64,000 bases of DNA from positions 3,389,147 to 3,453,146 of the forward strand of contig JAQFVV010006313.1 of the NCBI GenBank assembly GCA_028023455.1, in the 5' to 3' direction. The notes under the pieces were generated by a model that did not search any database, was not told the DNA's origin, and worked only from the letters and a program-made list of their open reading frames with translations. The translations under genes were made by a program, and so were the position numbers. Below, piece by piece: positions 44,658-56,040 of this stretch. The number at the start of each line of letters is the position of its first letter. Positions within the stretch are counted from its first letter, which is position 1. Source of the DNA: Epiperipatus broadwayi (lineage: Eukaryota > Onychophora > Udeonychophora > Euonychophora > Peripatidae).

Positions 44658-45041
44658 TATTATATATATATATATGAGTGTGTATATATATACTACAGAA
44701 AAAGTGTATAAATATTTTATTCAATTTAATGGGAGAAAAACTTTGAGCAATAAATAAATAAACCATTGACATTTATTTATAGAAAGAGTATAATATAAGA
44801 TATTTACTGCAGAACTGATGCTTGTATGTCTGAAAATTAAATATCGAAATAAATAAACTTCTGAAGTTAGATATAATAGACACAAATTGGACAATATTAA
44901 TATATTTAACATATTAAAAAAATATTGAAAAAAGGTATAAATATTTTTAAAAGTAAAGTTACATAAAAGTAATGCCTAAATCATTTTAATATATATATTA
45001 TAAAGGTAATTTGGTCAAAACAACAGACACATACGCACACG

Positions 45042-45077
<36 letters not shown>

Positions 45078-45524
45078 AGTGCCATATTAAAATATTGAGA
45101 ATAAATATTTTATTAATATAATTATAAATTAAATATTGATTTTTAAACTATTGTCTAACAAATTTGTTCAATTAGAATATATTAAAACTAAAGCATTAAA
45201 AATATTACGCTAGGTTTCAGTTGAATAGAATTTTATGTAAAGGCTAAATTATTTTATATGTTAATCAATTTTATGCTGCATGAAATACAAAATCTTGAAT
45301 TTATTATTTATATTAAATTCATAATAATTATTTATTCATAACATATTTTTCTATTTGGATGCAAATGTGTAAAGATAATTTATTAAAAGAAGAATTGTTT
45401 TCAAAATAGAGCTCCAGGCATTTGAAATATTGACTAGAAGTTAAAATATGACTTAATTGAATATGTTTATTAAACTTGAACAATGCAAAAATAACGTATA
45501 TTGTTAAAATCCAACTTTAATCAA

Positions 45525-45567
<43 letters not shown>

Positions 45568-45779
45568 CATGCATAGCTATTTTATTATTTACCATTTTTA
45601 CACTGATTTAGAAAAGTTTATGTGTTAGTAACCGGTAAAAGAAGGTTATTTTTTTTTATTTGCATTTTAAGTCTATATTGTTACTAATTTATGTTTGGAT
45701 ACTAATAAATAAATGTTTTTTCCAAAGAAGAAAATAAACGAACAATTATATATATAGAAAAACATATAATGCCATTTAC
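44658..45779. other. AT-rich DNA with (CA)n/(TA)n microsatellites, no gene seen
   Basis: Contains (CA)n followed by (TA)n at about 45,035-45,077 and (TA)n at about 45,527-45,562. No supported frame. Confidence 0.5.
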
Positions 45780-46540
45780 TGATGCAACTATAAAAATTGG
45801 GCCCGAAAGCAGAAATTCAGAAAATGCCCCATTTTAAAATTCGGGAATTTTGATTTTTCCTATATTCACACATTTTTAATTATTTATTTATATTATAAAT
45901 ATCATTTAAGATAATTTCATAAAGGTACTCACTTTAAATATCCTTATTTCTAACCTTTGCATTTGCAAAATCACTAATTAGTTTTTTAAGTCTCTTTTAG
46001 ATGCTTCCTTCTGCTCAATAGCTAACATTGCAAGATCTTTAAGTATGGTTTGGCCAATTGAATTTCTTTTATAATCATTTATTATTTTTAAAAGACTCTT
46101 CAACGCTATCTACAGTTTGCTGAAGTATAAAGAAAACGGTATATATTCCACTAAATTCACTTTCCAAACAATATTTAGTAATTAACAAGTTTGAGAAATT
46201 CTTCAATTTTCATACTTTCTGTAACATAGTCTTTTAATAAAGAAATCACTTGAATTAATTGTCTAGCAAGCTGTTCCATAAAAATTTCTGGATACTTATT
46301 TCTGAGATTTGAGCAACTCTCTAACACATCAGCTTCTGTTATATTGAAAACTAAAATATGGCTTTACTGTATGCAGTCCCACAAAATGCTTTTTAATTTG
46401 CATGATTATTTTATCTATTACATTATTTTACCATTTCTTATATCATATAACAAGACTTTAATTGTCTTGCTATAGATTTTCAAGTTTATGGGCTCTGGAC
46501 AGTGTGGGATCGCAAGCATTGCCTTCTTTATGACTTGATA
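45780..46540 (-). pseudogene. hAT transposase relic (ZMYM1-like/TTF-type hAT, C-terminal dimerisation region)
   Basis: Read on the minus strand in three alternating frames. ITEADVLESCSNLRNKYPEI and FMEQLARQL (46,230-46,345) are followed by SMKIEEFLKLVN. Then come TVDSVEESFK (46,090-46,115, the normally SAERSF-like hAT block), TILKDLAMLAIEQKEASK (about 46,000-46,055) and KLISDFANAKVRNKDI (about 45,940-45,985). This order is that of the hAT C-terminal dimerisation region in ZMYM1-like or TTF-type hAT proteins. No long open frame remains. A GC-richer block at 45,795-45,850 may be near the element end. Terminal inverted repeats were not identified. Confidence 0.6.
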
Positions 46541-48397
46541 GTTACAACAATGGTGTTATAACATTATAATATAACAAACAATTTAACAATGTTGTAAATA
46601 TGAGTAATTATTTATGATTCTATTTACCCATTAGACACCATCTACCAAACTGTGATATCATCAACGTTACTTCTGTATGACTAACACATTTGGTGACAAT
46701 TTTTTTTAATTATCGCTAAAAATTATGCAGCAATTGTCTAAATTATTAATAAATAGTTTTTACAACTAGATTTATATTCTTTTAATACAATAATTAGTAA
46801 AAAAATATCCATTAACTAGCAATTTCAAACTTTTAATTCATATTATTTTATTAAAATTAATTTAAAGAATAAATTATTTTTATGTTGACTTTGAGATTGC
46901 TTCAATGCTTATACAAAAAATATAGAAGTCACTGAAGTTGGTAATATGAATATTTTTTTTGTTCAAGGTTACCATAATCAATATGTTAATAATTTTATAG
47001 TGATTATTTTGGTGTTGTTTCTTACAATCAATTTCTCAGACAGGTATGATTTTATTTGTTACTTTTAAATTTAATTGGGTAAAATATAATTTTAATAAAT
47101 TATAATTAAATTTCAATTTTCCTAGGATGAACAAAAAAAAGAAGAAATAGAAAAAGGACAACTCTTACAATATAGAATGATGAAAAATATATACTTACAC
47201 AAGTTAAGAATAAAGCAATTTGCTTTATTTTTTGAGAAATTGCATCATAATTTAAAGAATAAACATAGTGAGGCATTTTTATGTAAAACATTCGAATTAA
47301 GATTCAGATTTAAAAACAGATAATAAAAGCAAAATATAGCTTACTGTATAAAACTGTATATTAGCATTATAAAAGTGTTTTTAAATTAAATAAAAATTTC
47401 TGAAAATGAAGTTTTGTAAAATCAAGTTTTATTATTACTCTAAAGCGACCCAGAGCAAACAAAGCATTTGTAAACATAAATTTAACAAAGATTGTTTAGT
47501 TAAAAGTAATAAAATTTTATATCCAAAGAACAAAATAAATACTAACAAAGACATTAGGACATCTAATGATAGAATTAGTAATCAGTGAGCAACAGAAGAT
47601 ATGCTATTTTATCACATTTAATAGAATTGCTAACAAAATCGATATATCTTAAGTATTTACAGTTGTAAAAAGACTTTAAAAAAACTTCTGCCATTGAAAT
47701 CAAATGCAGTCACAAACAATGGGTAGCTGATATTTTCAGAAGTATAAATTTGTTTAGAAAACTAATATACAGCTCTTGCTATAAAAGATATAAAAGATTG
47801 AAATATTAAAAAAAAACCTTCAAGATTAATACCATCATGAATAACTTTCAAAGTACTTTCCATTCATACATATTTCGTCAGTGAATATTATGAAAAAATA
47901 TGTGATAAGAAAGTGATACTAGATCAAAAATAGTTAAAACTATTAATTGCATGCTTAAGAGAGTTAAACCAACATCACATTGTACAGTTTTCATTTTAAA
48001 AAAATTGTTGCAGAACATACAGTTCTATTTTGTCTTAAGGAAGTTCATAGTTAAGGTTATTAAAAGTTCTTAAAAGGTGCTTGAAATTAAAAAAAATTGA
48101 ATAATCTTTACAAATCAAACAATGTGAAATTTTATCATTTATTAATCCTCAATCGAAATGTGATTTTGATTTGACATATGATATGAGTAATAAATAATTC
48201 AAATGCTGATATTATAAGATAAAAATAAGTATGTCCATGATATGATTATAAGATAGAATTATTTCCATATGAAGTTAAAGTTATTTGTCTAACCAATAAT
48301 TAAAGGTCAGATATATCTTGTACAATATATATAATATAAATAAAATGTCCATTAATTAAAAAAATTGTAATTATAATACAAATAATAAATTTAACCA
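46541..48397. other. AT-rich DNA, no gene seen
   Basis: No supported frame or repeat beyond low-complexity A/T sequence. Confidence 0.45.
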
Positions 48398-48949
48398 TAA
48401 CAAACTAATATAAACAATCCATAAATCTGCAGAAGTACTAACAGTTAATTTCTTAAACCGGCCTCAACTGCCATTAAATTAAAAAAAAAAATAAAGCAAA
48501 AGCAAACGTCATCAATTCAAATCCCATGAATCTCGTATTTTAATGTTAGCAGCTTGTCTATTTAGCAGCTTGTCTATTTATTAAATGCATTTTATCCCTA
48601 TTTATAAAAGTTGCCTCCTTAATTTTTCTTTTATTATGGTTTCTCTCTTTGTGAAGAATTTTTACATTTTCAAAATCAAATTTAAATTTATATTTACATG
48701 GTTATTGATGATCAAAGAAAACTGAAGGAGACATTAAATCACCATTATTTTTATTTTTTACACACTTATATAACAATTCATGCTCCATCAATCTCTTCCC
48801 AATACTGCACCTAGATTGTCCTATATATGATAGCATACAATCACAAAAAATTTGATATATGATATTACTTTTCTGCTTGACAGGTATGACCTCCTTAGAA
48901 TTATTGACTAGTTTATTAATATTGTTTTGAATGTAGAAAGAAACATTAA

Positions 48950-49007
<58 letters not shown>

Positions 49008-49362
49008 CCTTAAAAAAATTCTCTTGTGGATTTGAAATAAATAAACCATTATAACTTTTTTTAAATTGACATAAAGTATTGCCTATTTGTTCCATTTTAT
49101 AACCAGTATCAAGCAATTCCTTGGCAAATATCTCAATATTTTTCAGTTTATCACTTTGGTAAGGATATAATTTTTCATTATGAAATAAAAAAGATTTAAA
49201 ACTTGCCATCTTATGCATAATTGGTACTATTTATTTACAATTTATATATCCCCTATTTTGCAGTGGCTTAATTATTAATTTATAATTTAATATATTGTTA
49301 TCTCTTGTAATAAGTAAATCTAAATATTTAATATTTTTGTCCTGTTCCTTTTCAATAGTCCA
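48398..49362 (-). mobile_element. PLE (third family), truncated left arm of inverted pair
   Basis: A minus-strand copy whose 5' end at 49,362 matches plus-strand copy position about 49,750 (WTIEKEQDKNIKYLDLLITR). It runs to the 3' end at 48,398. It encodes HKMASFKSFLFHNEKL (48,946-49,218) and, after a (TA)n(CA)n insertion at 48,953-49,005, FNVSFYIQNNINKLVNN and IIYQIFCDCMLSYIGQSRC (48,702-48,950). An 18-base duplication (TTAGCAGCTTGTCTATTT) lies near 48,548-48,580. Confidence 0.8.
48953..49005 (+). repeat. (CA)n(TA)n microsatellite inside PLE coding sequence
   Basis: Inserted between the linker and the GIY-YIG domain. The sister copy at 50,148-50,165 has only GATATATATAAGAATATG at this place, so the repeat grew from a short ATATAT seed. 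Confidence 0.9.
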
Positions 49363-50695
49363 TTTCTAGCCATTTCAAGAATGATGTTATTGCTTCATTG
49401 GATGTAACAGAAATGTATGGATCTATTGACAGAATGAATTTCATAAAAATAATTGAACATACATTAAAAAATAAAAATATTTGTAAATATATGATAAAGT
49501 TGATTCTTTCAAATTTTTTAATGATACCATTGTTGCATCTTTTTAAGGTCAATATTATAAAATGTCTAAACATTGGCCTATGGGTCTGCCTGTAGTTGGA
49601 CAAGTTTGCAATTTTGTTTTATCTGCATATGAGCGTTGTATTTTAAATATGTGTACTTTTGGAGATATTAAAATTTACAAAAGATATGTGGATGATACTA
49701 ATACTATAAATTTGTTTGTAGAGGAATTAAATAAGTTCACTGGCTAGAAATGGACTATTGAAAAGGAACAGGACAAAAATATTAAATATTTAGATTTACT
49801 TATTACAAGAGATAACAATATATTAAATTATAAATTAATATTTAAGCTATTGCAAAAAAGGGGATATATAAAATGTAAATCAAAAGTACCAATTATGCAT
49901 AAGATGGCAAGTTTTAGATCTTCTTTGTATTGTAATGAAAAATTATGTCTTTAACCAAAGTGATAAACTGAAAAATATTGAGATATTTTCCAAGCAATTG
50001 CTTGATGTTGGTTATAAAATGGAATAAATAAGCAATACTTTGTGTCAATTTACAAAAAGTTATAATGGTTTAAAGGAAATGAAGATTAATAGTAAACAAT
50101 GGATATCTATTCCATTTATTTCAAATCCACAAGTGAAATTTTTTAAGGATATATATAAGAATATGTTTAATGTTTCATTCTACATTCCAAACAATATTAA
50201 TAAATTAGTCAATAATTTTAAGGATGTCATACCTGTCAAGAAGAAAAGTAATATCATATATCAAATTTTTTGTGATTGTATGCTATCATATATTGGTGAA
50301 TCTAAGAGATTGAGGGAGCATGAATTGTTATATAAGCATGTAAAAAGTAAAAATAATGGTGATTTAATGTCTCCTTCAGTTTTTTCTGATCATGAAAAAT
50401 CATATAAATATAAAATTAAATTTGATTTTGAAAATGTGAAAATTCTTTATGAAGACAGAAACCATAATAAAAGAAATATTAAGGAGGCAATTTTTATATA
50501 TAGGAATAAAATGCATTTAATAAATAGACAAGCTGCTAACATTAAAATGCAAGATTCATGGGATTTGCATTGATGATATTTGCTTCCACTTTGTTGTTTG
50601 CTTTTTTTTAATTTAATAGCATTTGAGGCAGGTTTAAGAAATTAACCAAAAATACTTCTGCGGATTTAAGGATTGTTTATAATAGTTTGTTACTA
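49363..50695 (+). mobile_element. PLE (third family), right arm, partial RT plus GIY-YIG
   Basis: Plus-strand copy beginning within RT at about 49,375 and running to a 3' end near 50,695 next to (TA)n. It is paired head to head with the truncated minus copy. The RT 5' part is missing, so this is also 5'-truncated. Confidence 0.8.
49380..50573 (+). pseudogene. PLE RT fragment and complete GIY-YIG domain
   Basis: 49,398-49,595: SLDVTEMYGSIDRMNFIKII, the first catalytic Asp block. 49,562-49,747: MGLPVVGQVCNFVLSAYE and IYKRYVDDTNTI with the catalytic YVDD. A stop follows, then KYLDLLITRDNN and HKMASFRSS. 50,040-50,573 is an open frame of 177 codons with YNGLKEMKINSKQ, NNINKLVNN, IIYQIFCDCMLSYIGESKR (the GIY-YIG core), SVFSDHEKSYKYKIKFDF and KEAIFIYRNK, ending INRQAANIKM. 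The nuclease part is the best preserved in the window. Confidence 0.8.
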
Positions 50696-50768
50696 TTAAA
50701 CTTATTTTTCTTATATATATATATATATAACTTTTTGGGATATACCGTGTCTTATTTTCCATTGAGCA

Positions 50769-50805
50769 CCGATATTTTGACGGAATAGCAACCGCCATTT
50801 TCAAG
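50769..50805 (-). other. hammerhead-like stem-loop, left arm
   Basis: On the minus strand: CCTTGAAAATGGCGG, loop TTGCTATT, CCGTCAAAATATCGG. The inverse copy at 51,277-51,314 reads CCATCGAAATATCGG, keeping the GAAA. Confidence 0.35.
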
Positions 50806-51276
50806 GTTAACTTTTGAAAGAAAAACCATTAGATCTTAACAAATAACATGACTGTGTGCGAGATAAGAAATGAGATTCCAGTTCAGCATTCAAAATATGA
50901 GGCTTATCAAAATGTTTATTTTCCTCAGTATTTTTACCTGTTAATTTTAAGTTAGCAAATAATGTGACTGTGTGCGAGATGAGAAATGAGATTCCAGTTC
51001 AGCATTCACAATATGAGGCTTATCAAAATGTTTATTTTCTTCAGTATTTTTACTTGTTAATTTTAAGTTTATATGAGGCTTATCAAAATGTTTATTTTCC
51101 TCAGTATTTTTACCTGTTAATTTTAAGTTTACTTAAATTTAACAGGTAAAAATACTGAGGAAAATAAACATTTTGATAAGCCTCATATTGTGAATGCTGA
51201 ACTGGAATCTCATTTCTCATCTCGCACACAGTCACGTTATTTGTTAAGATCTAACGGTTTTTCTTTCAAAATTTAA

Positions 51277-51314
51277 CCTTGAAAATGGTGGTTGCTATTC
51301 CATCGAAATATCGG
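51277..51314 (+). other. hammerhead-like stem-loop, right arm
   Basis: Plus strand: CCTTGAAAATGGTGG, loop TTGCTATT, CCATCGAAATATCGG. The layout is core-stem-core as in small PLE ribozymes. The first core (TTGAAAA) departs from CUGANGA. Confidence 0.35.
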
Positions 51315-51358
51315 TGCTCAATGGAAAATAAGACATGGTATATCCCAAAAAGTTATAA

Positions 51359-52680
51359 TTTATCTACATCATATAACCGTGAAAACATTAAGTATAATAT
51401 ATATATGTTTTTTTTTTATTCTTTGAAATTCTAAAACTAATATTTATTTTTTTTATTCATCATATTAAATTGTACAGTAATGTGCATAGATTATAATAGA
51501 AAAAAATCAAATTGCTTAAGTTTACAAGATTTTACCTAAAATAATTGTACAAGATATAACAGACATAATATCTACAGGCAAAATAAAGTAGGAATGGAGT
51601 ATCATTATCTAGGTATATAATCTATTAAATCCTTAATATTTCCATTTTTTATTGATAAAGTATCAATGAGAGTAATAAAAATATTTATTTTGTAATTAGA
51701 ATTGTAATTAAAGTTGTAAACCACAACTAATGTTAATTAATTTTTATAAATATAAAATGGAAATATAAAGACATAAGTTCTTGCATAATTCTAATGCTTC
51801 TAGAAACTAGCACTCTTTAAAAAAAAATCAAATGCACAGAAACCGAATTACATAAGATAAAACTTAAAACGCATTTACATTTAAAAAAAGAAATCAAATT
51901 TGAGACAAAATTATTTAAAATGTAGAACATAAGGTACCTTAATAACTTAGTTAAATGCTAGTGCCCTAGTCTTCTTGAATATGTTCCATTGATCAGGATT
52001 CACTGATGGTAAGCTTGGGCGAGTCAGTTAGTGGTTTCTTTGTAATTGGTCTTTATAGCATTATAGGCAGTTAATGGAGACACAGGGAGTCCGAACCTGT
52101 CCTGTCAAGAAGCTTAGCACATCATGGTAGGAGAAAATATCATTGCTGTAGGTTTAGCATTCATTCTAAATAGAATTGCGGTTTGGCTTTGCTTTCAGAA
52201 TATGCAGGGATTGTTCTCTCCTAGTTTTGCAGGAATATTTTTTCTAAGTATCTCTCAGAATTTGTGCAAGTATTAGAGTTTGTGCTAGAATCTCCTTGAA
52301 TTTATGTAACTATCAGAGTTTGTGCAATTCTCTTTCAGAGTTGGTGCAAGTATCATACAATAGTCTGATCAAGCCTTTTGTAGCTGAATCCATTTATATC
52401 TGAACCAATTACAAATTATTTTTTAATTAAAATTTACAAAATTCTTCCTCTAGCAATTTATTACAAAATTCTTCCTCTAGCAATTTATTTATACAATTTA
52501 CTTTTACATAAATTTTAAAAAAATGTAATCTTAGTTTTCTTTTTTTTTTTCAAAATTAAAAACCAAATATAGCTGTGGTATTAAAATATAATTCTCACGT
52601 ACATACATATATATTTATACAAACATAAAAAAAAAAAAAAACGGCAAAACTTTTAATCAAGTTTTATAAAGAAAATCGAA
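51359..52680. other. non-coding DNA with a degenerate tandem repeat
   Basis: A/T-rich, except for 51,955-52,400, which is more complex. At about 52,245-52,360 a unit of roughly 35 bases containing TCTCTCAGAATTTGTGCAAG recurs about three times with changes. At 52,445-52,490 ACAAAATTCTTCCTCTAGCA is duplicated. No frame recognised. Confidence 0.45.
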
Positions 52681-52681
52681 C

Positions 52682-53096
52682 ATTTATGAATTTATTTTTA
52701 GCCCTGCAATACTTCAACTTTGTAATGGTGTTTTAAGCATCCATTACAACTGCCTCTCTGTCATCACAAAAAAAAAAAAATTAGCTGACTTTGCTCTGCC
52801 TACCACTAACCAGTTTTTCCTAAGTTTGTTTTCTCTTTTAAAAACAAATCCGTCTGACTACCCTAACAAATACTATTTTAAATCATTTGTAACTAACGTA
52901 TAAATTTTCAGGAATATACTGGCGACCTATTAAAATAAATATTTACAACAAAGTACTACAACTACGATCGCCACTATACATTTTATTAAATGAGCATAAT
53001 TCAAAATATCAAAATGTAATATTGTTTATCACACACATTTATAAATTTATTTTTAGCCGTGCAATACTTCACCTTTGTAATGGCATCCATTACAAT
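52682..53096 (+). repeat. direct repeat pair about 356 bases apart
   Basis: The sequence ATTTATTTTTAGCC…GCAATACTTC…TTTGTAATGG…CATCCATTACAA occurs at about 52,682-52,752 and at about 53,038-53,095. The first copy has a 10-base extra piece. The spacer is A/T-rich and non-coding. It could be terminal repeats of a small element or a local duplication. Confidence 0.6.
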
Positions 53097-53829
53097 ATAT
53101 ATATATATATATATATAAATGGAAGAAACTCAGTCTCCCTATAGATAAATGCAGTCCAAATGTTAAACAGAATCAAGAATAGAATGTCTATGTTATTCTT
53201 GGAGTTTATGACATAAATAAGATTAACAGCATTAATGAAAATTCAGGACGAAAATATTACTACTGGCTGATTTTAATATATATCAAAAATTCAAATAATA
53301 GGTAGACTCAGTTTTTCTTGATCATTTGTTCAATATTTAGATTGTTACTTATCCATAGACAGAGTAGTGTGATTTCCTCCTGTTAATTAGGAAGACATTA
53401 AGTTATATTATTGTCATGTTTATATTATTTAAATTCTGTTAATTATTAAAAGAAGGTTATTAAAAGAGAGATTATATCACCAGCTTTGTGTAGTTGATTA
53501 TGTAATATATAATGATTTGAATATTATATTGCAAGTAGTTCCCTTTGAATTACACCAATGATGACAATGGTAAGCTCCAAGAATAGGTGGATTTATTCTA
53601 TTTTTCAAACTTTGTTCAACATTTATAGTGCTATTAGTTCATAAGGAGAGAGAGAGTCTGAATTTCTCTTTTTAATTACATATAGCTTAAGCTATGCTAC
53701 TTTCATATTTATACGCACATATATAAATTTAATAATTTTTAAGGTATTAAAATAGGTATTTTACAACCAAAATATATTAAAATGCAGTAACAAATCAGAT
53801 CATTGCTGCAGACTGTAAAAAAAAAAACA
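53097..53829. other. AT-rich DNA, no gene seen
   Basis: Starts with (TA)n at 53,096-53,117. No supported frame. Confidence 0.4.
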
Positions 53830-53904
53830 ATTTTAAACTTGTCCAGCTTCTTCTGTTTAAAAGATGACCAATTTTGATCAGTTGTTCAAGCTGTCATTTA
53901 TGAA

Positions 53905-54282
53905 CTAGTAGCTGGACTTTATAGCTATAGGAGTTGAGATATAATGTATAGCAACATTTTTACATCCCAACTGAAATAAAGACTCTTTCATCAACAAGGA
54001 ATATATTCAAATTTAATATTTTTAAAGAATTAATATAGATGTAAATTATTTAATAAATGGGAACTCCATTTTTGAAATGAAGTTAAATGTACAACCAAGG
54101 TGTATTAAAGTGCAGTACTCAACAATACCAATTTGGCAACTTTTTATCATTTGCTCAGACAATTATGTATGAACTAGTTATATATTACTTACTGATCAAA
54201 GAGACTTCATTTAAGTTGGGATTTAAAAAATATTATTATTCATTATACCTCACCTCTTATAGCTGTAATGTCCAGCCATTAG
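53905..54282. repeat. imperfect foldback repeat
   Basis: GCTGGACTTTATAGCTATAG near 53,911-53,930 is the inverse of the stretch at 54,257-54,276 with a few changes. Further in, ACATCCCAACTGAAATAAAG (about 53,963-53,982) pairs with CTTCATTTAAGTTGGGATTT (about 54,206-54,225). The arms are about 100 bases with many differences. An old palindrome or inverted duplication. Confidence 0.55.
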
Positions 54283-54490
54283 ATTATACATAACTTGAGT
54301 AAGTAATCCAAAGCAATTGTCTGTTGATCAGAAATAACTTGGAAAATTTATTGTTTTCTTTCACATAGAAGAAATGGTGTGATAACTTACTGCAATTTCA
54401 CACACCTTAGCTATATATTTAACTTCAATGCAATTTATCCACCATACTTTAAACACTTTTTAGCAAAAAATATATTTACACAATCTTACA

Positions 54491-54517
54491 TTTCAACTGG
54501 TCTACAGTCTTCTTCAG
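54491..54517 (-). other. hammerhead-like stem-loop with both core halves intact
   Basis: Minus strand: CTGAAGA, A, GACTG, loop TAGAC, CAGTT, GAAA. This fits CUGANGA / stem II / GAAA with one extra A. It stands at the 3' end of a PLE relic, the place where such ribozymes are known in PLEs. Confidence 0.4.
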
Positions 54518-55028
54518 AGTTATGATATAATGACTAATAAAATAAATTTTTTTATAAATAATACCACCAAAATGTACACAATAAAATTAACAATAAAAAA
54601 TGAAAAAAAAAACAAGATATATCACAAAACATAATAAAACTGAAATATGTTAAATATGATCAAAACCAAATAAAATAAAATAATCCAAGTAATATAAAAA
54701 AATAATATAAACATTTTTTTTAATTTTTTAAATTATATACTATCTATTATTTTTTATTCCTTCTTCTGTTATTAAAAATACTTTATATGTATCTTTTTTT
54801 AATTTTTAATATCTAAAATCCATAAATATAATCTACTTTTAATTTGTTAAAACTTTAAATAAAAAATAAATCTTATACCTTAACTTCCTCAATTACATAT
54901 TATGTCAACTAACTTTATCTATAACCACTACAACTCTTTCTTTTAATTTTTACATTTTATATTTATATTATATATTTTTTTATTTAGACATTTTAACGTA
55001 CTAATCCATATCATATATAACCTTCTTC

Positions 55029-55166
<138 letters not shown>

Positions 55167-55759
55167 CTCTTATAGATTTTATATTATATTGCTTTATACT
55201 TGTATGATGTGCTAAGTTTTTTATATCATTGATATGAATTATCTATAAATACATTCATATTTACCTTCCTATGTAATTTTTTTTATAAATCCATAATTTA
55301 TTTTTCTTTATATAATTTCTTTAATATATATATTTTTAAAAATATATTTATACTAATGTCATCCTAATCCCAGATATCCTATTAAAGTTTGGTTTTATCT
55401 TTTTATTAGTATTATTTCTTTTATTTTTTTGTTCATATTGTCTGTATACAACATCATTTTTATTGAACTTTCTTTAAATTTGTGTTCTTTATCCTTCATA
55501 TGTAGATATCAGTGATTTATTTTTAAAAATATCTTGGTTTAACTTTGTTTTTATAGCATTTTTAGTTTACCCCACATATTTGTTTTCAACCACTATCTAA
55601 ACATTGTTTACATTTTATCATATATACACCATTAATTATTTCTTTATTATCTCTATTATATCTTATCTATTTGTTATCCAGTAAATTTAATAGATTTTCT
55701 TTTGAGAGAAGTTTTACATTCATCATTTTTACCAGACTTAAAATAAAAAAAACATTGAA

Positions 55760-56040
55760 TAATCATTAAGAACAGAGTTAAAACAACATTTGAATAATAG
55801 AAATTCAAATGTTAATATATATAGTAAACAATTTGGACATATATATTTTAAATAAAAATGTTAGAAAAAGTACAATTATATAAAGAAAGAATGTTAAAAG
55901 AAAGTTTATATATAAAGAGGGAAAAACCTGTTTTAAATAGAATGAATTATATAAAAGATAGATTAAAATAAAAACAAATTAAGATGGTATATAAAAAATA
56001 AAAAAGGTATTGTTTTTAAAGTTATTGGTTAAGACTATAA
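55760..56040 (+). mobile_element. possible plus-strand PLE fragment (end of GIY-YIG)
   Basis: Plus-strand pieces LNNRNSNVNIYSKQFGHIYF, RMLKESLYIKREKPVLNRMN and DRLK in alternating frames resemble the second half of a GIY-YIG domain (a GH motif, a late Glu and an LN end). It faces away from the minus-strand relic at 54,476-55,745. Weak but ordered evidence. Confidence 0.35.

Larger units (their letters stand above)
50727..51358. mobile_element. foldback element with about 230-bp terminal inverted repeats
   Basis: The left arm (50,727-50,955) begins AACTTTTTGGGATATACCGT. The right arm (51,129-51,358) is its inverse with few differences. The middle holds partial direct copies of the arm's inner part (50,965-51,070 and 51,073-51,130). 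No coding capacity. Each arm carries a stem-loop motif like those near PLE 3' ends (CTTGAAAATGGCGG, loop, CCGTCAAAATATCGG), so it may derive from PLE terminal sequences and not from a DNA transposon. Confidence 0.75.

Noticed and set aside
50727-51358. Standard MITE of a DNA transposon
   Set aside because: No clear target-site duplication, and the arms carry a PLE-type stem-loop; kept as a foldback element of uncertain origin.
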